A stretch of DNA of 64,000 bases. Source: Ottowia oryzae (lineage in GTDB: Bacteria; Pseudomonadota; Gammaproteobacteria; Burkholderiales; Burkholderiaceae_C). The first letter of the stretch is position 1; each line of letters opens with the position of its first letter. The notes under the pieces are model-generated. The model saw only the letters and a program-made list of their open reading frames with translations, did not search any database and was not told where the DNA came from. Below are positions 1 through 11,373 of the stretch, in pieces. The stretch covers positions 3,833,501 to 3,897,500 of the forward strand of contig NZ_CP027666.1 of assembly GCF_003008535.1 (NCBI RefSeq). The letters are read 5' to 3'. The translations under genes and the position numbers were made by a program.

Positions 1-681
1 GACCCACAGGCCGAAGCGCTCTGACAGCGAAATCTTTTCCTCGATCACCTCGCCCGGATGCACTTCGCCGTCGTCCGTGTGGGTGTAGCTGAGGTTGTCC
101 TTCATGTACTCGGGCAGCAGGTGGCGCCGGTTGCTGGTGGCGTAGACCAGCACGTTGGGCGTGTTGGCCGCGACCGAGCCATCCAGAATGCTCTTGAGCG
201 CCTTGTAGCCCGGCTCGCCCTCGTCAAAGCTCAGGTCGTCGCAGTAGACGATGAACTTCTGCGGCAAGCCGGCCACCACGTCGACGATGTCGGGCAGGTC
301 GGTCAAATCGGCCTTGTCCACCTCGATCAGGCGCAGGCCTTGCGGCGCGTAGGCGTTCAGGCAGGCCTTGATGAGCGACGACTTGCCCGTGCCGCGCGCG
401 CCGGTCAGCAGCACGTTGTTGGCGGGCCGCCCTTCGACAAACTGGCGCGTGTTGCGCTCGATCTTGTCTTTTTGCGCATCGATCTCTTTCAGATCGCCCA
501 GCGCGATGTGGCCAACGTGGCGCACCGGCTCCAGCACGCCGTGGCCAGATGCGCGCTTGCGGTAGCGCCAAGCGACGGCTTGCGCCCAGTCGGGCGCGCG
601 CAGGGGTTGCGGCAAGGCCGATTCAATGCGCGCCATCAGCTGCTCGGCGCGCGCCATCAAGCGCAGGAGTTCTTCAGTCAT
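1..681 (-). CDS. DUF815-type P-loop ATPase (3' end outside window)
   Basis: The first 227 codons of a leftward gene that continues past the left edge. The N-terminal half is helical; a Walker A motif (GARGTGKSS) sits near residues 95-103, and an acidic YCDDLSF Walker B follows. This arrangement, with the NNVLLTG lead-in, matches the DUF815 AAA+ family, often annotated as a putative AAA+ superfamily ATPase. Its cellular role is not established. The ATG at 679-681 is chosen because the protein starts MTEELLRLMARAEQLM and no better upstream start exists. The start codon touches the tail of an interspersed repeat (684-731). Confidence 0.85.
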   Translation of the reverse strand, partial: MTEELLRLMARAEQLMARIESALPQPLRAPDWAQAVAWRYRKRASGHGVLEPVRHVGHIALGDLKEIDAQKDKIERNTRQFVEGRPANNVLLTGARGTGKSSLIKACLNAYAPQGLRLIEVDKADLTDLPDIVDVVAGLPQKFIVYCDDLSFDEGEPGYKALKSILDGSVAANTPNVLVYATSNRRHLLPEYMKDNLSYTHTDDGEVHPGEVIEEKISLSERFGLWV

Positions 682-683
682 TT

Positions 684-731
684 AGGGCTCTGGCGCCCGT
701 CGATACTGCGCGGGCAGCTATTAAAAACAGA
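684..731 (-). repeat. Interspersed palindromic repeat, copy 1
   Basis: On the minus strand it reads AATAGCTGCCCGCGC, a short loop, then GGGCGCCAGAG. Its tail ends directly at the ATG of the DUF815 gene (679-681), so the untranslated leader of that gene is repeat sequence. It lies between argJ and the DUF815 gene. Confidence 0.75.
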
Positions 732-735
732 GTAA

Positions 736-1965
736 TCAGGAACGGTAGTCGGCGTTGATGCTGACGTAGTCATGGCTCAAGTCGCACGTCCAGACTGTGT
801 CGCTGGCCGTGCCGCGGCCCAGGTCCACGCGCACCAGAATCTCGGCCTGCTTCATCACGCGCTGGCCGTCTTCCTCGCGGTAAGCCGGGTTGCGCCCACC
901 GTTGACGGCCACGTGCACGTCGTCCAGGTACAGGTTGATGGTGGTCTGGTCCAGGTCGTCGATACCGGCGTAGCCCACGGCGGCCAGGATGCGGCCCAGG
1001 TTCGGATCGCTAGCGAAGAACGCGGTCTTGACCAGCGGCGAATGCGCGATGGCGTAGGCCACCTGGCGGCATTCCTCGGCCGTGCGGCCGCCATCGACCT
1101 GCACGGTGATGAACTTGGTGGCGCCCTCGCCGTCGCGCACGATGGCCTGGGCGAGTTGGCGGGCCACGTCCAGCATGGCCGCCTTCAGCGCGCGCCCATC
1201 GTCAGCGCTGAGCGAGGTGACCGGCGCGTTGCCCGCCTTGTTGGTGGCGATGACGATGAAGGAGTCGTTGGTGGAGGTGTCGCCATCGATCGTGACGCGG
1301 TTGAATGAACCATCGGCCAGCTCTTGCGCCAGCTGCTTCATCAGCGCGGGGTCCACGCAGGCGTCGGTCGCCAGAAAGCCAAGCATCGTGGCCATGTTGG
1401 GGCGGATCATGCCCGCGCCCTTGCTGATGCCGGTGATCGTCACCTCGGCCCCGCCCACCGTGGCCTTGGCGCTGAATGCCTTGGCTACCGTATCGGTGGT
1501 CATGATGCCTTCGGCCGCGCGCGCCCAGTGGTCGGGCGCGGCATCGGCCAGCGCGGCGGGCAGCCCGGCTTCGATGCGCTCAACCGGCAGCGGCTCCATG
1601 ATCACGCCGGTGGAGAACGGCAGGATTTGGCTGGGGTTGAGCTTCAGCAGGCCCGCCAGCGCGCTGCACACCTGCTGCGCACGCGCCAGGCCGTCTTCTC
1701 CCGTGCCCGCGTTGGCGTTGCCGGTGTTGATGACCATGGCGCGAATCGCGTCGCCACCGGCCAGCCGGTCGCGGCAAATCTGCACCGGCGCCGCGCAGAA
1801 GCGGTTGCGCGTGAAAACGCCGCCCACGCTGGCGCCTTCGTCCAGCAAAAACACCGTCAGGTCCTTGCGGTTTGCTTTGCGTACCCCCGCCTCGGCCACG
1901 CCAATGCGAACGCCCGGCACGGGCAGCAAACGGGCGGGGTCAGGAGCAGACAGATTCACCGGCAT
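736..1965 (-). CDS. argJ: Bifunctional ornithine acetyltransferase / N-acetylglutamate synthase
   Basis: 409 residues, full length for ArgJ. It transfers the acetyl group from N-acetylornithine to glutamate in the cyclic arginine pathway, and in bifunctional members also makes N-acetylglutamate from acetyl-CoA. The self-cleavage site is visible: KGAGMIRPNMATML, with the nucleophilic threonine at residue 193 that becomes the N-terminus of the beta chain. The conserved NTGNANAGTG stretch is at residues 80-89. ATG start at 1963-1965. The gene lies downstream of secA on the same strand with about 130 bases and a hairpin between them. Whether it is mono- or bifunctional cannot be told from sequence alone. 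Confidence 0.97.
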   Translation of the reverse strand: MPVNLSAPDPARLLPVPGVRIGVAEAGVRKANRKDLTVFLLDEGASVGGVFTRNRFCAAPVQICRDRLAGGDAIRAMVINTGNANAGTGEDGLARAQQVCSALAGLLKLNPSQILPFSTGVIMEPLPVERIEAGLPAALADAAPDHWARAAEGIMTTDTVAKAFSAKATVGGAEVTITGISKGAGMIRPNMATMLGFLATDACVDPALMKQLAQELADGSFNRVTIDGDTSTNDSFIVIATNKAGNAPVTSLSADDGRALKAAMLDVARQLAQAIVRDGEGATKFITVQVDGGRTAEECRQVAYAIAHSPLVKTAFFASDPNLGRILAAVGYAGIDDLDQTTINLYLDDVHVAVNGGRNPAYREEDGQRVMKQAEILVRVDLGRGTASDTVWTCDLSHDYVSINADYRS

Positions 1966-2038
1966 GACTTGATCCTTTGCGGAATGAAAGAGAAACGCGA
2001 TTATCGACAGGTAACAGGGGCGCGCTGCCCAAAAGGCA

Positions 2039-2060
2039 AACGGGCCAAATCTGGCCCGTT
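2039..2060 (-). terminator. Hairpin downstream of secA
   Basis: Perfect 9-bp inverted repeat (AACGGGCCA / TGGCCCGTT) with a four-base loop, 35 bases beyond the secA stop codon. In the secA direction it is followed by the T-rich stretch TTGCCTTTTGG rather than a pure T run, so it is a probable but not ideal intrinsic terminator. Confidence 0.6.
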
Positions 2061-2094
2061 GCGATTTCAGTTGACGCGGAGCAGCATCAGGCGC

Positions 2095-4887
<2,793 letters not shown>

Positions 4888-5070
4888 GCGGGCGCGTCAG
4901 GCTTGCCTTCGCACAATAGCGCTCAGGCAATGACGTGGTTCGAAGTTAATCAAAGGTCTGGGGAACCAGATGGGGGCGCGAAGCTCGGCTGCAAGCCTGC
5001 CCCGCCCCCTGACGGAACCCAAGTTAACCGGGCATTTTACCTCTCGCGACAACCTCGCCGCGGATAATGA

Positions 5071-5403
5071 ATGCAGCAACCAAAGGCATTCGTGAACATC
5101 ACCCGACACAGCGCAATCCCTGTTCAGCAGGCCGTTGATGAATCTCCAACGCTGGCGCGCCTGAGCCAGTTGGCGCGCCAATCGTCTGCGCGCATGGCGC
5201 TCGTGCGGCCGATCATCCCCGCGCCTCTGCGCAAACTCGTTCAACCCGGCGTACCAGAGCCGGATTCGTGGTGCGTTTTGGTGCCGCACGCAGCAGCGGC
5301 CGCCAAATTGCGGCAATTGATGCCCCGGATGATCAAGGCATTGCAGGAAGGTGGAGAGCCCGTCCAAGCCATTCGCATCAAGGTGATGCAGTCACCCCAC
5401 TGA
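5071..5403 (+). CDS. DciA-like DUF721 protein
   Basis: 110 residues, one small DUF721-like domain. In bacteria lacking DnaC or DnaI, DciA proteins help load the replicative helicase DnaB. Known for the family: a short alpha/beta fold that follows a basic N-terminal region. Seen here: a basic N-terminus, the LVPHAAAAAKLRQLMPRM core and the closing VQAIRIKVMQ strand. It is divergent from secA, the usual betaproteobacterial neighbour. The assignment rests on size, context and general pattern rather than on a catalytic motif, so DUF721 membership is likely but the helicase-loading role is inferred. Confidence 0.7.
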   Translation: MQQPKAFVNITRHSAIPVQQAVDESPTLARLSQLARQSSARMALVRPIIPAPLRKLVQPGVPEPDSWCVLVPHAAAAAKLRQLMPRMIKALQEGGEPVQAIRIKVMQSPH

Positions 5404-5434
5404 GGGGTTCGGCGCGAAAGACAGGCCAGAGAGA

Positions 5435-5510
5435 TGGTGCCGGTTGTCGGATTCGAACTGACGACCTACCGCTTACAAGGCGGGTGCTCTACCAACTGAG
5501 CTAAACCGGC
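5435..5510 (-). tRNA. tRNA-Thr (anticodon TGT)
   Basis: On the minus strand a complete 76-base cloverleaf: acceptor arm GCCGGTT paired with AACCGGC, D arm GCTC/GAGC, anticodon loop CTTGTAA with anticodon TGT, T arm with TTCGAATCC, and an encoded CCA 3' end. TGT reads threonine ACA codons. It sits between the DciA-like gene and sspB. Confidence 0.97.
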
Positions 5511-5558
5511 GACGGGGGGATTCTAAACGGCGAAACGGCAATAAAGCGCGCGTCGCGT

Positions 5559-6071
5559 TCACTTGATGCGCTTGAGCGCGGGTTTCTTGCGGCTGGCGGG
5601 GGGCGGAGGATCGACTCCGTCGTCATCGCCACCGTCCGGAATCTGGACCAATTGGATGCCCGAGCGCGCACCGGGTGTCGGCGCCGCAGCCCCCACTGCA
5701 CCGGGCGCTTGCCCATCGTCGACGGGCGCATTCTGCGTGCCCTCTGGCGCCGCCACCGGAAACGCCATGCCCTGGCCATTCTCGCGCGCGTAGATGGCGA
5801 GCACGCGATCCACGGGCACCATGATTTCACGCGGCACCCCGCCGAATCGCGCCTTGAACTCGATGAATTCGTTGCCAATCGCCAACGAACTGGTAGCGTC
5901 GGGGCTCACGTTCAGGACGATTTCGCCGTTCTGAACGTACTCCCTGGGCACCTGCACAGTCTCATCGGCCCGCACGGCAATGTACGGCGTGAAGCCGTTG
6001 TCCGAACACCATTCGTACAGCGCCCGGATCAAGTACGGGCGGGTCGACGCAGATTCGAGCGCGTTCATCAT
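5559..6071 (-). CDS. sspB: ClpXP protease specificity-enhancing factor SspB
   Basis: 170 residues. SspB binds ssrA-tagged proteins and delivers them to ClpXP for degradation. The folded domain covers roughly residues 8-115 (ALYEWCSDNGFTPYI, VSPDATSSLAIGN, ARFGGVPREIMVP). A low-complexity Ala/Pro/Gly linker follows and the protein ends in a basic KKPALKRIK, which looks like the C-terminal ClpX-docking motif. Two in-frame ATGs (6071 and 6068) are possible starts. It is downstream of sspA on the same strand, 17 bases apart, the conserved sspAB operon. Confidence 0.95.
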   Translation of the reverse strand: MMNALESASTRPYLIRALYEWCSDNGFTPYIAVRADETVQVPREYVQNGEIVLNVSPDATSSLAIGNEFIEFKARFGGVPREIMVPVDRVLAIYARENGQGMAFPVAAPEGTQNAPVDDGQAPGAVGAAAPTPGARSGIQLVQIPDGGDDDGVDPPPPASRKKPALKRIK

Positions 6072-6088
6072 GCCGGGCCTGGCCGCGC

Positions 6089-6700
6089 TTACTTGCGCAT
6101 CACCTTTTCAGAGGGCGTCAGCGCCTCGATGTAGGCGGGGCGCGAGAAGATGCGTTCAGCATATTTGAGCAACGGTGCGGCGTTGCGCGACAAGTCAATG
6201 CCGTAGTAGTCCAAGCGCCAGAGCAAGGGCGCCAAGGCGACGTCCAGCATCGAGAAGTTGTCGCCCAGGATGAATTTGTTCTTGAGGAACACCGGCGCCA
6301 TTTGGGTCAGGCGGTCACGGATGTTGCCGCGCGCTTTTTCCAGCGCCTTCTCGTTCGACTTGCTGGCGCGGTTTTCCAGCGTGCTGACGTGCGTGAACAG
6401 CTCTTTTTCGAAGTTGAGCAGGAACAGGCGCACGCGGGCGCGGTCGACCGGGTCACCCGGCATCAGCTGCGGGTGCGGAAAGCGCTCGTCGATGTACTCG
6501 TTGATGATGTTCGATTCATACAGGATCAAATCCCGCTCGACCAGGATCGGCACCTGGCCATAGGGGTTCATCACGGCGATGTCTTCGGGCTTGTTGTAGA
6601 GATCCACGTCGCGGATCTCGAAATCCATGCCTTTTTCGAACAGCACAAAGCGGCACCGATGCGAAAACGGGCACGTCGTTCCTGAATACAGCACCATCAT
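6089..6700 (-). CDS. sspA: Stringent starvation protein A (GST-fold, RNA polymerase-associated)
   Basis: 203 residues with the thioredoxin-like N-terminal GST domain (MVLYSGTTCPFSHRCRF) and an all-helical C-terminal domain. SspA binds RNA polymerase and modulates transcription in stationary phase and under acid stress; it is not an active glutathione transferase in studied species. The key family signature YNKPEDIAVMNPYGQVP is present. The Shine-Dalgarno AGGAG lies 8 bases upstream of ATG 6698-6700. It follows the petABC operon on the same strand, with a hairpin in between, and precedes sspB. Confidence 0.96.
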   Translation of the reverse strand: MMVLYSGTTCPFSHRCRFVLFEKGMDFEIRDVDLYNKPEDIAVMNPYGQVPILVERDLILYESNIINEYIDERFPHPQLMPGDPVDRARVRLFLLNFEKELFTHVSTLENRASKSNEKALEKARGNIRDRLTQMAPVFLKNKFILGDNFSMLDVALAPLLWRLDYYGIDLSRNAAPLLKYAERIFSRPAYIEALTPSEKVMRK

Positions 6701-6723
6701 GTTGGAGACTCCTTAAAACCAAC

Positions 6724-6762
6724 GGAGTGGGCGGTGCACCTCAAGCAGCGCACCCCCACTCC
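6724..6762 (-). terminator. Hairpin between petC and sspA
   Basis: Arms GGAGTGGG plus GGTGC pair with GCACC plus CCCACTCC, with one bulged C and a 12-base loop. In the petC direction GGTTTTAA follows shortly after. It probably ends or attenuates the bc1 operon before sspA. Confidence 0.5.
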
Positions 6763-6800
6763 GCATTCATCCGGCCATCGGCCGAGCGTTGAACGTCAAG

Positions 6801-7568
6801 TTACTTGACGTCCTTCCAGTAAGCAGCATTCAAACGCCACGCAATGAGCGTGAACACCAGAAGGAACATCATGACCCACACACCGATCATGACGCGTTTG
6901 TTCTGCGCCGGCTCGCCCATCCACTGCAGGTAGTTGACCAGATCACCCACGGCTTGGTCAAACTGCAGCGGGGTCATGGTGCCTGGCGTGAGCTGATCCC
7001 AGCGGCCCGTGAAGGCGTGCACCTCATGGCCATGTTCTTCAATCGTATCGAAGATGGGCTTGCGCGTACCCTGCAGCTGCCACAGCGGGTTGGGCATGCC
7101 GATGTTGGGGAAAGCCAGGTTGTTCCAACCCGTCGGCTTGGCCGGATCGCGGTAATAGCTGCGCAGCAGGGTGTAGATGTAATCCGCACCGGTACCGCCA
7201 GCGCCTGCGCGCGAGCGGGCGATCAAGGTCAGGTCAGGCGGGTTGGCGCCAAACCAAGCCTTGGCCTGCAGCGGATCGATGGCCGAGCGCATGGTCTCGC
7301 CCACCTTGTCGGTGGTGAACAGCAGGTTGTCTTTGATCTGCTGCTCAGTCAATCCCAAGTCCTGCAGGCGGTTAAACCGCATGAACGCAGCGGAATGGCA
7401 GTTCAGACAGTAGTTGACGAACAGCTTCGCGCCGTTTTGCAGCGAACTCAGGTCATTGGTTTTAACCGGCGCCTTGTCCCATGCAATGCCACCCGTGGCA
7501 GCGTAGGAGCCCATCACCGCACCCACACAGAGCGCGGCACCCAAGACCATTTTTTTCCAGATTTTCAT
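6801..7568 (-). CDS. petC: Cytochrome c1 subunit of the bc1 complex
   Basis: 255 residues. It accepts electrons from the Rieske protein and passes them to soluble cytochrome c at the periplasmic face of the inner membrane. A signal peptide covers residues 1-23 (KKMVLGAALCVGAVMGSYA). The haem-binding CLNCH is at residues 54-58, and a C-terminal anchor helix (WVMMFLLVFTLIAW) is followed by WKDVK. The ATG at 7566-7568 is preferred to the upstream frame extension because it begins the signal peptide. Third gene of petA-petB-petC, 20 bases after petB. Confidence 0.97.
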   Translation of the reverse strand: MKIWKKMVLGAALCVGAVMGSYAATGGIAWDKAPVKTNDLSSLQNGAKLFVNYCLNCHSAAFMRFNRLQDLGLTEQQIKDNLLFTTDKVGETMRSAIDPLQAKAWFGANPPDLTLIARSRAGAGGTGADYIYTLLRSYYRDPAKPTGWNNLAFPNIGMPNPLWQLQGTRKPIFDTIEEHGHEVHAFTGRWDQLTPGTMTPLQFDQAVGDLVNYLQWMGEPAQNKRVMIGVWVMMFLLVFTLIAWRLNAAYWKDVK

Positions 7569-7588
7569 AGTGGGTCTTCTCTTGGTCT

Positions 7589-9034
7589 TCAGTGCGGGTG
7601 GAAAGTCACGCGGTCCGGCACCGGCTTGGGCTGGCCCAGTTGGCTCCACCACGGCATCAGCAAGAAGAAACCAAAGTAGAACAGCGTGCCGGCCATGGCG
7701 ACCAGTTCATTGGTCAGCCACGCCAGAGAGGGATGGCCGAAGATCGGGCCCGGCACCATGATGCCCAGAATCATCAGGATGATGAACCACACGACGAAGA
7801 TGCCGTACAGCACCTTGTGCCACTGCGGGCGATAGCGCAGCGAGCGCACTGGGCTGTGATCCAGCCAGGGCAGGAAGAACAGGATGATGACCGCGCCGCC
7901 CATCACCACCACGCCCCAGAACTTGGCGTCGAAGGTTTTGAGCAGCACGATGGCCACGAGCGCCGCCACGGCGGCACCCGCCTTCAGCAGCATCGAGCAT
8001 TTGCACTTCAGGAAGCCGAAGACGACGGCACCGGCGATGATGACGCACAGCACGTTGACCATGGTGTCCGTGGTGGCACGCAGCATTGAATAGAAGGGCG
8101 TGAAGTACCACACCGGTGCGATGTGCGACGGCGTCACCAGCGGGTCAGCCGGGATGAAGTTGTTGTATTCGAGAAAGTAGCCGCCCATCTCCGGCGCGAA
8201 GAACACCACCGCGAAGAAGATCATCAAGAACACGCCCACGCCCATGATGTCGTGCACGGTGTAGTAGGGATGAAAGGGCACGCCGTCGGCGGGCGCATCG
8301 GGCGACCAGCGGTTGCCTTTCGGGCCCTTCTTGATTTCGATGCCGTCCGGGTTGTTGGAGCCCACGTCGTGCAGCGCCAGCAAGTGAGCCACCACCAAGC
8401 CGATCAGCACCAGCGGCACGGCGATCACGTGGAAGCTGAAGAAGCGGTTCAGCGTGGCGTCGCCCACGACGTAGTCGCCACGGATCAGCAGCGCCAGATC
8501 AGGTCCGATGAATGGAATGGCAGAGAACAGGTTGACGATCACCTGCGCGCCCCAGTAGGACATCTGGCCCCAGGGCAGCAGGTAGCCCATGAAGGCCTCG
8601 GCCATCAGACACAGAAAGATCGCGCAGCCGAAGATCCAGACCAACTCGCGCGGCTTGCGGTAGCTGCCGTACATCAGGCCGCGGAACATGTGCAGGTAGA
8701 CCACGACGAAGAAAGCCGATGCACCCGTGGAGTGCATGTAGCGGATGAACCAGCCGCCCGGCACGTCGCGCATGATGTACTCGACCGACTCGAACGCCTT
8801 GGCGGCGTCCGGCTTGTAGTGCATCACCAGGAAAATGCCGGTGACGATCTGCAACACCAGCACCAGCATGGCCAGCGAGCCGAAGAAGTACCAGAAGTTG
8901 AAGTTCTTCGGCGCGTAGTACTCCGACATATGTTTGCGGTACTCCGCAAACGCCGTCGGGAAACGGTTTTCGAACCAGTTGGTGAGCTTGGCGCCCACCG
9001 GCGCGTTGGGGGAGATTTCCTTGAATTCAGCCAT
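7589..9034 (-). CDS. petB: Cytochrome b subunit of the bc1 complex
   Basis: 481 residues, longer than mitochondrial cytochrome b, as is usual in betaproteobacteria. It is an integral membrane protein that oxidises ubiquinol at the Qo site and reduces quinone at Qi, binding two haems b. Seen: eight or more hydrophobic segments, the LLPWGQMSYWGAQVI and GDYVVGDATLNRFFSFHVI haem regions, and a Qo loop reading PVWY (HIAPVWYFTPF) where many other groups have PEWY. ATG at 9032-9034. Ten bases separate it from petA upstream, so the three pet genes are one transcript. Confidence 0.98.
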   Translation of the reverse strand: MAEFKEISPNAPVGAKLTNWFENRFPTAFAEYRKHMSEYYAPKNFNFWYFFGSLAMLVLVLQIVTGIFLVMHYKPDAAKAFESVEYIMRDVPGGWFIRYMHSTGASAFFVVVYLHMFRGLMYGSYRKPRELVWIFGCAIFLCLMAEAFMGYLLPWGQMSYWGAQVIVNLFSAIPFIGPDLALLIRGDYVVGDATLNRFFSFHVIAVPLVLIGLVVAHLLALHDVGSNNPDGIEIKKGPKGNRWSPDAPADGVPFHPYYTVHDIMGVGVFLMIFFAVVFFAPEMGGYFLEYNNFIPADPLVTPSHIAPVWYFTPFYSMLRATTDTMVNVLCVIIAGAVVFGFLKCKCSMLLKAGAAVAALVAIVLLKTFDAKFWGVVVMGGAVIILFFLPWLDHSPVRSLRYRPQWHKVLYGIFVVWFIILMILGIMVPGPIFGHPSLAWLTNELVAMAGTLFYFGFFLLMPWWSQLGQPKPVPDRVTFHPH

Positions 9035-9043
9035 GTCCGCCTC

Positions 9044-9670
9044 TTACGCCTTCTTGTCCTCACCGACCAGCAGCTTGGTGTCTGCCAGGTACATGTAGGG
9101 GGGCACTTCCAGGTTGTCGGGTGCCGGCTTGTTCTTGAACACGCGACCCGCCAGGTCGAACGTGGACCCGTGGCAGGGGCAGAAGAAGCCGCCCTCCCAG
9201 TTGTCAGGCAGCGAAGGCTGCGCACCGGTCTGGAACTTGTCCACGGGCGAGCAGCCCAGGTGCGTGCAGATGCCCACGACCACCAGCACTTCGGGGTGGT
9301 CGGCGCGCGAACGCGCTTCGTTCTTGGCGTATTCGGGAATAGGGAAGGCCTTGCGGTCGGAATTGGGGTCGGCCACTTCCGAGTCGGTCTTCTTGAGCGA
9401 CGCCATCATCTCGGGCGTGCGGCGCAGGATCCACACAGGCTTGCCACGCCATTCCACCGTCATCTTTTCGCCCGGCTTGAGGGCGGCGATGTCCACCTCG
9501 ACGGCGGCACCGGCGGCCTTGGCTCGCTCAGAGGGGCTGAAGCTGCTGACGAAGGGGGTGGCCAGGCCCACGGCACCGGCGGCACCGGCGCAACCCGAGG
9601 CAATCAACCAGGTACGCTTACTGCTGTCTAGGGGCGCGGGAGTGAAGGTGCTGGACGTTGCGTCGCTCAT
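9044..9670 (-). CDS. petA: Rieske iron-sulfur subunit of the bc1 complex
   Basis: 208 residues. An N-terminal twin-arginine-like/anchor segment (residues 18-45, SSKRTWLIASGCAGAAGAVG) precedes the periplasmic Rieske domain. The 2Fe-2S ligands are visible as CTHLGC at residues 135-140 and CPCH at 164-167; Cys140 and Cys166 form the expected disulfide. It passes electrons from the Qo site to cytochrome c1. First gene of petABC. A TACAAT element lies about 45 bases upstream of the ATG on the minus strand and could be the operon's -10 box, though no convincing -35 is seen. Confidence 0.97.
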   Translation of the reverse strand: MSDATSSTFTPAPLDSSKRTWLIASGCAGAAGAVGLATPFVSSFSPSERAKAAGAAVEVDIAALKPGEKMTVEWRGKPVWILRRTPEMMASLKKTDSEVADPNSDRKAFPIPEYAKNEARSRADHPEVLVVVGICTHLGCSPVDKFQTGAQPSLPDNWEGGFFCPCHGSTFDLAGRVFKNKPAPDNLEVPPYMYLADTKLLVGEDKKA

Positions 9671-9758
9671 GGCTGTCCTCTGCGGGTGTTTCTTGTACTC
9701 GAATCAACCGCGGATTGTAGCGGAGCGAAACAGCCGCGCCGACGCACGCAGCAGGCGG

Positions 9759-9786
9759 TTGACAGGGATCAAGCCGTGGCAATACT
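9759..9786 (+). promoter_or_regulatory. Probable sigma-70 promoter of mscL
   Basis: A perfect -35 box TTGACA (9759-9764), a 16-base spacer, and the -10-like AATACT (9781-9786), 42 bases ahead of the mscL start. It is divergent from petA. Confidence 0.55.
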
Positions 9787-9828
9787 GGCGGCCGTTATCA
9801 ACTTAACTACCCGAAGCGGGAGGTACCT

Positions 9829-10242
<414 letters not shown>

Positions 10243-10258
10243 TTCAGCCCGTCTGATT

Positions 10259-10312
10259 GCTACGTTTATCGTAGCTGCTTGCGCCCGCCGCATTTGCGCT
10301 GCGGGCGTTTTT
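10259..10312 (+). repeat. Interspersed palindromic repeat, copy 2
   Basis: Short stem GCTACG/CGTAGC, then TAGCTGC, then CGCCCGC paired with GCGGGCG. It lies between the convergent mscL and pdxA genes, and its second stem plus T run is the mscL terminator. Confidence 0.7.
10282..10312 (+). terminator. Intrinsic terminator of mscL (inside a repeat)
   Basis: A 7-bp GC stem (CGCCCGC/GCGGGCG) followed directly by TTTTT. It is 40 bases past the mscL stop and abuts the pdxA stop codon (10312-10314) on the other strand. Confidence 0.75.
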
Positions 10313-11367
10313 CATTGCGAAAGTGCCCGCGCCATGCGCACGGCCGACAGCAGACTGTCGGCGCTCGCGATGCCGCGGCCGGCGATGTCAAACGCGGTGC
10401 CGTGATCCGGGCTGGTGCGCACGAAGGGCAGGCCCAGCGTGACGTTCACGCCCTGCTCCACACCCAGGTACTTCACCGGGATCAGGCCCTGGTCGTGGTA
10501 CATCGCCACCACCACGTCAAACTCGCCCGCGCGCTGCGGCGTGTGGCGCGCACGCATGAAGACCGTGTCGGGCGCAAAGGGGCCGTGCGCGTCGATGCCT
10601 TCGGCGCGCGCCTGGGCGATAGCGGGAGCGATGTGCTCGATCTCCTCGCGCCCAAACAGCCCGCCCTCACCCGCATGGGGGTTGAGGCCCGCCACGGCGA
10701 TGCGCGGCGCCTTTCGTAGCGCCGCACCAACACTTTGGTGGCCGATTCGCAGCGTTTGAAGGATGTTGCGCGCCGTCACACTTTCAATGGCGTCGCGCAA
10801 AGACATGTGGATGCTGGCCAGCACGGTGCGCAGCTCGTCGTTCGCCAGCATCATGCGCACCGGCACATCGGCCACCGCGCGGCCCAGGTGCGCGGCGGCT
10901 TCGGCCTGCAGCAATTCGGTGTGGCCCGGATATTGGTCGTAAGGCGCGCCGGCAGCGGCCAGCGCCTCCTTGTGCAAGGGCGCCGTGACGATGGCCGCCA
11001 CCTCGCCGCGCAACGCGGCCCGCGCGGCCCACGTGACGCAGTCGCCCGCGATGCGCCCGGCCTGTGCGCTGACCTGACCCAACGGCACCAGCGCCTGCGC
11101 GGGCACCACCTGCAGCACCGGAATACACCCCGGCGGCGCCGTCAACGCCCCGGCGGGCGCGTCGATTTCGGCCACGGGCAGGCCGACTTGCACATCGGGC
11201 GGCTGAACGCACTGCGCGCCGCGCCGCACGCTGGCCACGTCGCCGGCCACAAAGCAGCCGCGCAGCGCCTCGGGTTGATCGCGAAAGGCCTTGGCGATGA
11301 TTTCCGGCCCGATACCGGCCGGATCGCCCAGCGTGATGGCCAGCGGCAAGGGTGCGTGGGATGGCAT
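10312..11367 (-). CDS. pdxA: 4-hydroxythreonine-4-phosphate dehydrogenase
   Basis: 351 residues. It oxidises 4-phosphohydroxy-L-threonine with NAD(P) in the DXP-dependent route to pyridoxal phosphate. Family marks include the N-terminal ITLGDPAGIGPEI, the metal-binding histidine in YPGHTELLQ, the AGLNPHAGEGGLFG stretch and the C-terminal VAMYHDQGLIPVKYLG with FVRTSPDHGTAFDIAG. ATG at 11365-11367, six bases past the stop of the upstream Nif3-like gene, so the two are co-transcribed. Confidence 0.97.
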   Translation of the reverse strand: MPSHAPLPLAITLGDPAGIGPEIIAKAFRDQPEALRGCFVAGDVASVRRGAQCVQPPDVQVGLPVAEIDAPAGALTAPPGCIPVLQVVPAQALVPLGQVSAQAGRIAGDCVTWAARAALRGEVAAIVTAPLHKEALAAAGAPYDQYPGHTELLQAEAAAHLGRAVADVPVRMMLANDELRTVLASIHMSLRDAIESVTARNILQTLRIGHQSVGAALRKAPRIAVAGLNPHAGEGGLFGREEIEHIAPAIAQARAEGIDAHGPFAPDTVFMRARHTPQRAGEFDVVVAMYHDQGLIPVKYLGVEQGVNVTLGLPFVRTSPDHGTAFDIAGRGIASADSLLSAVRMARALSQ

Positions 11368-11373
11368 AGGGCT

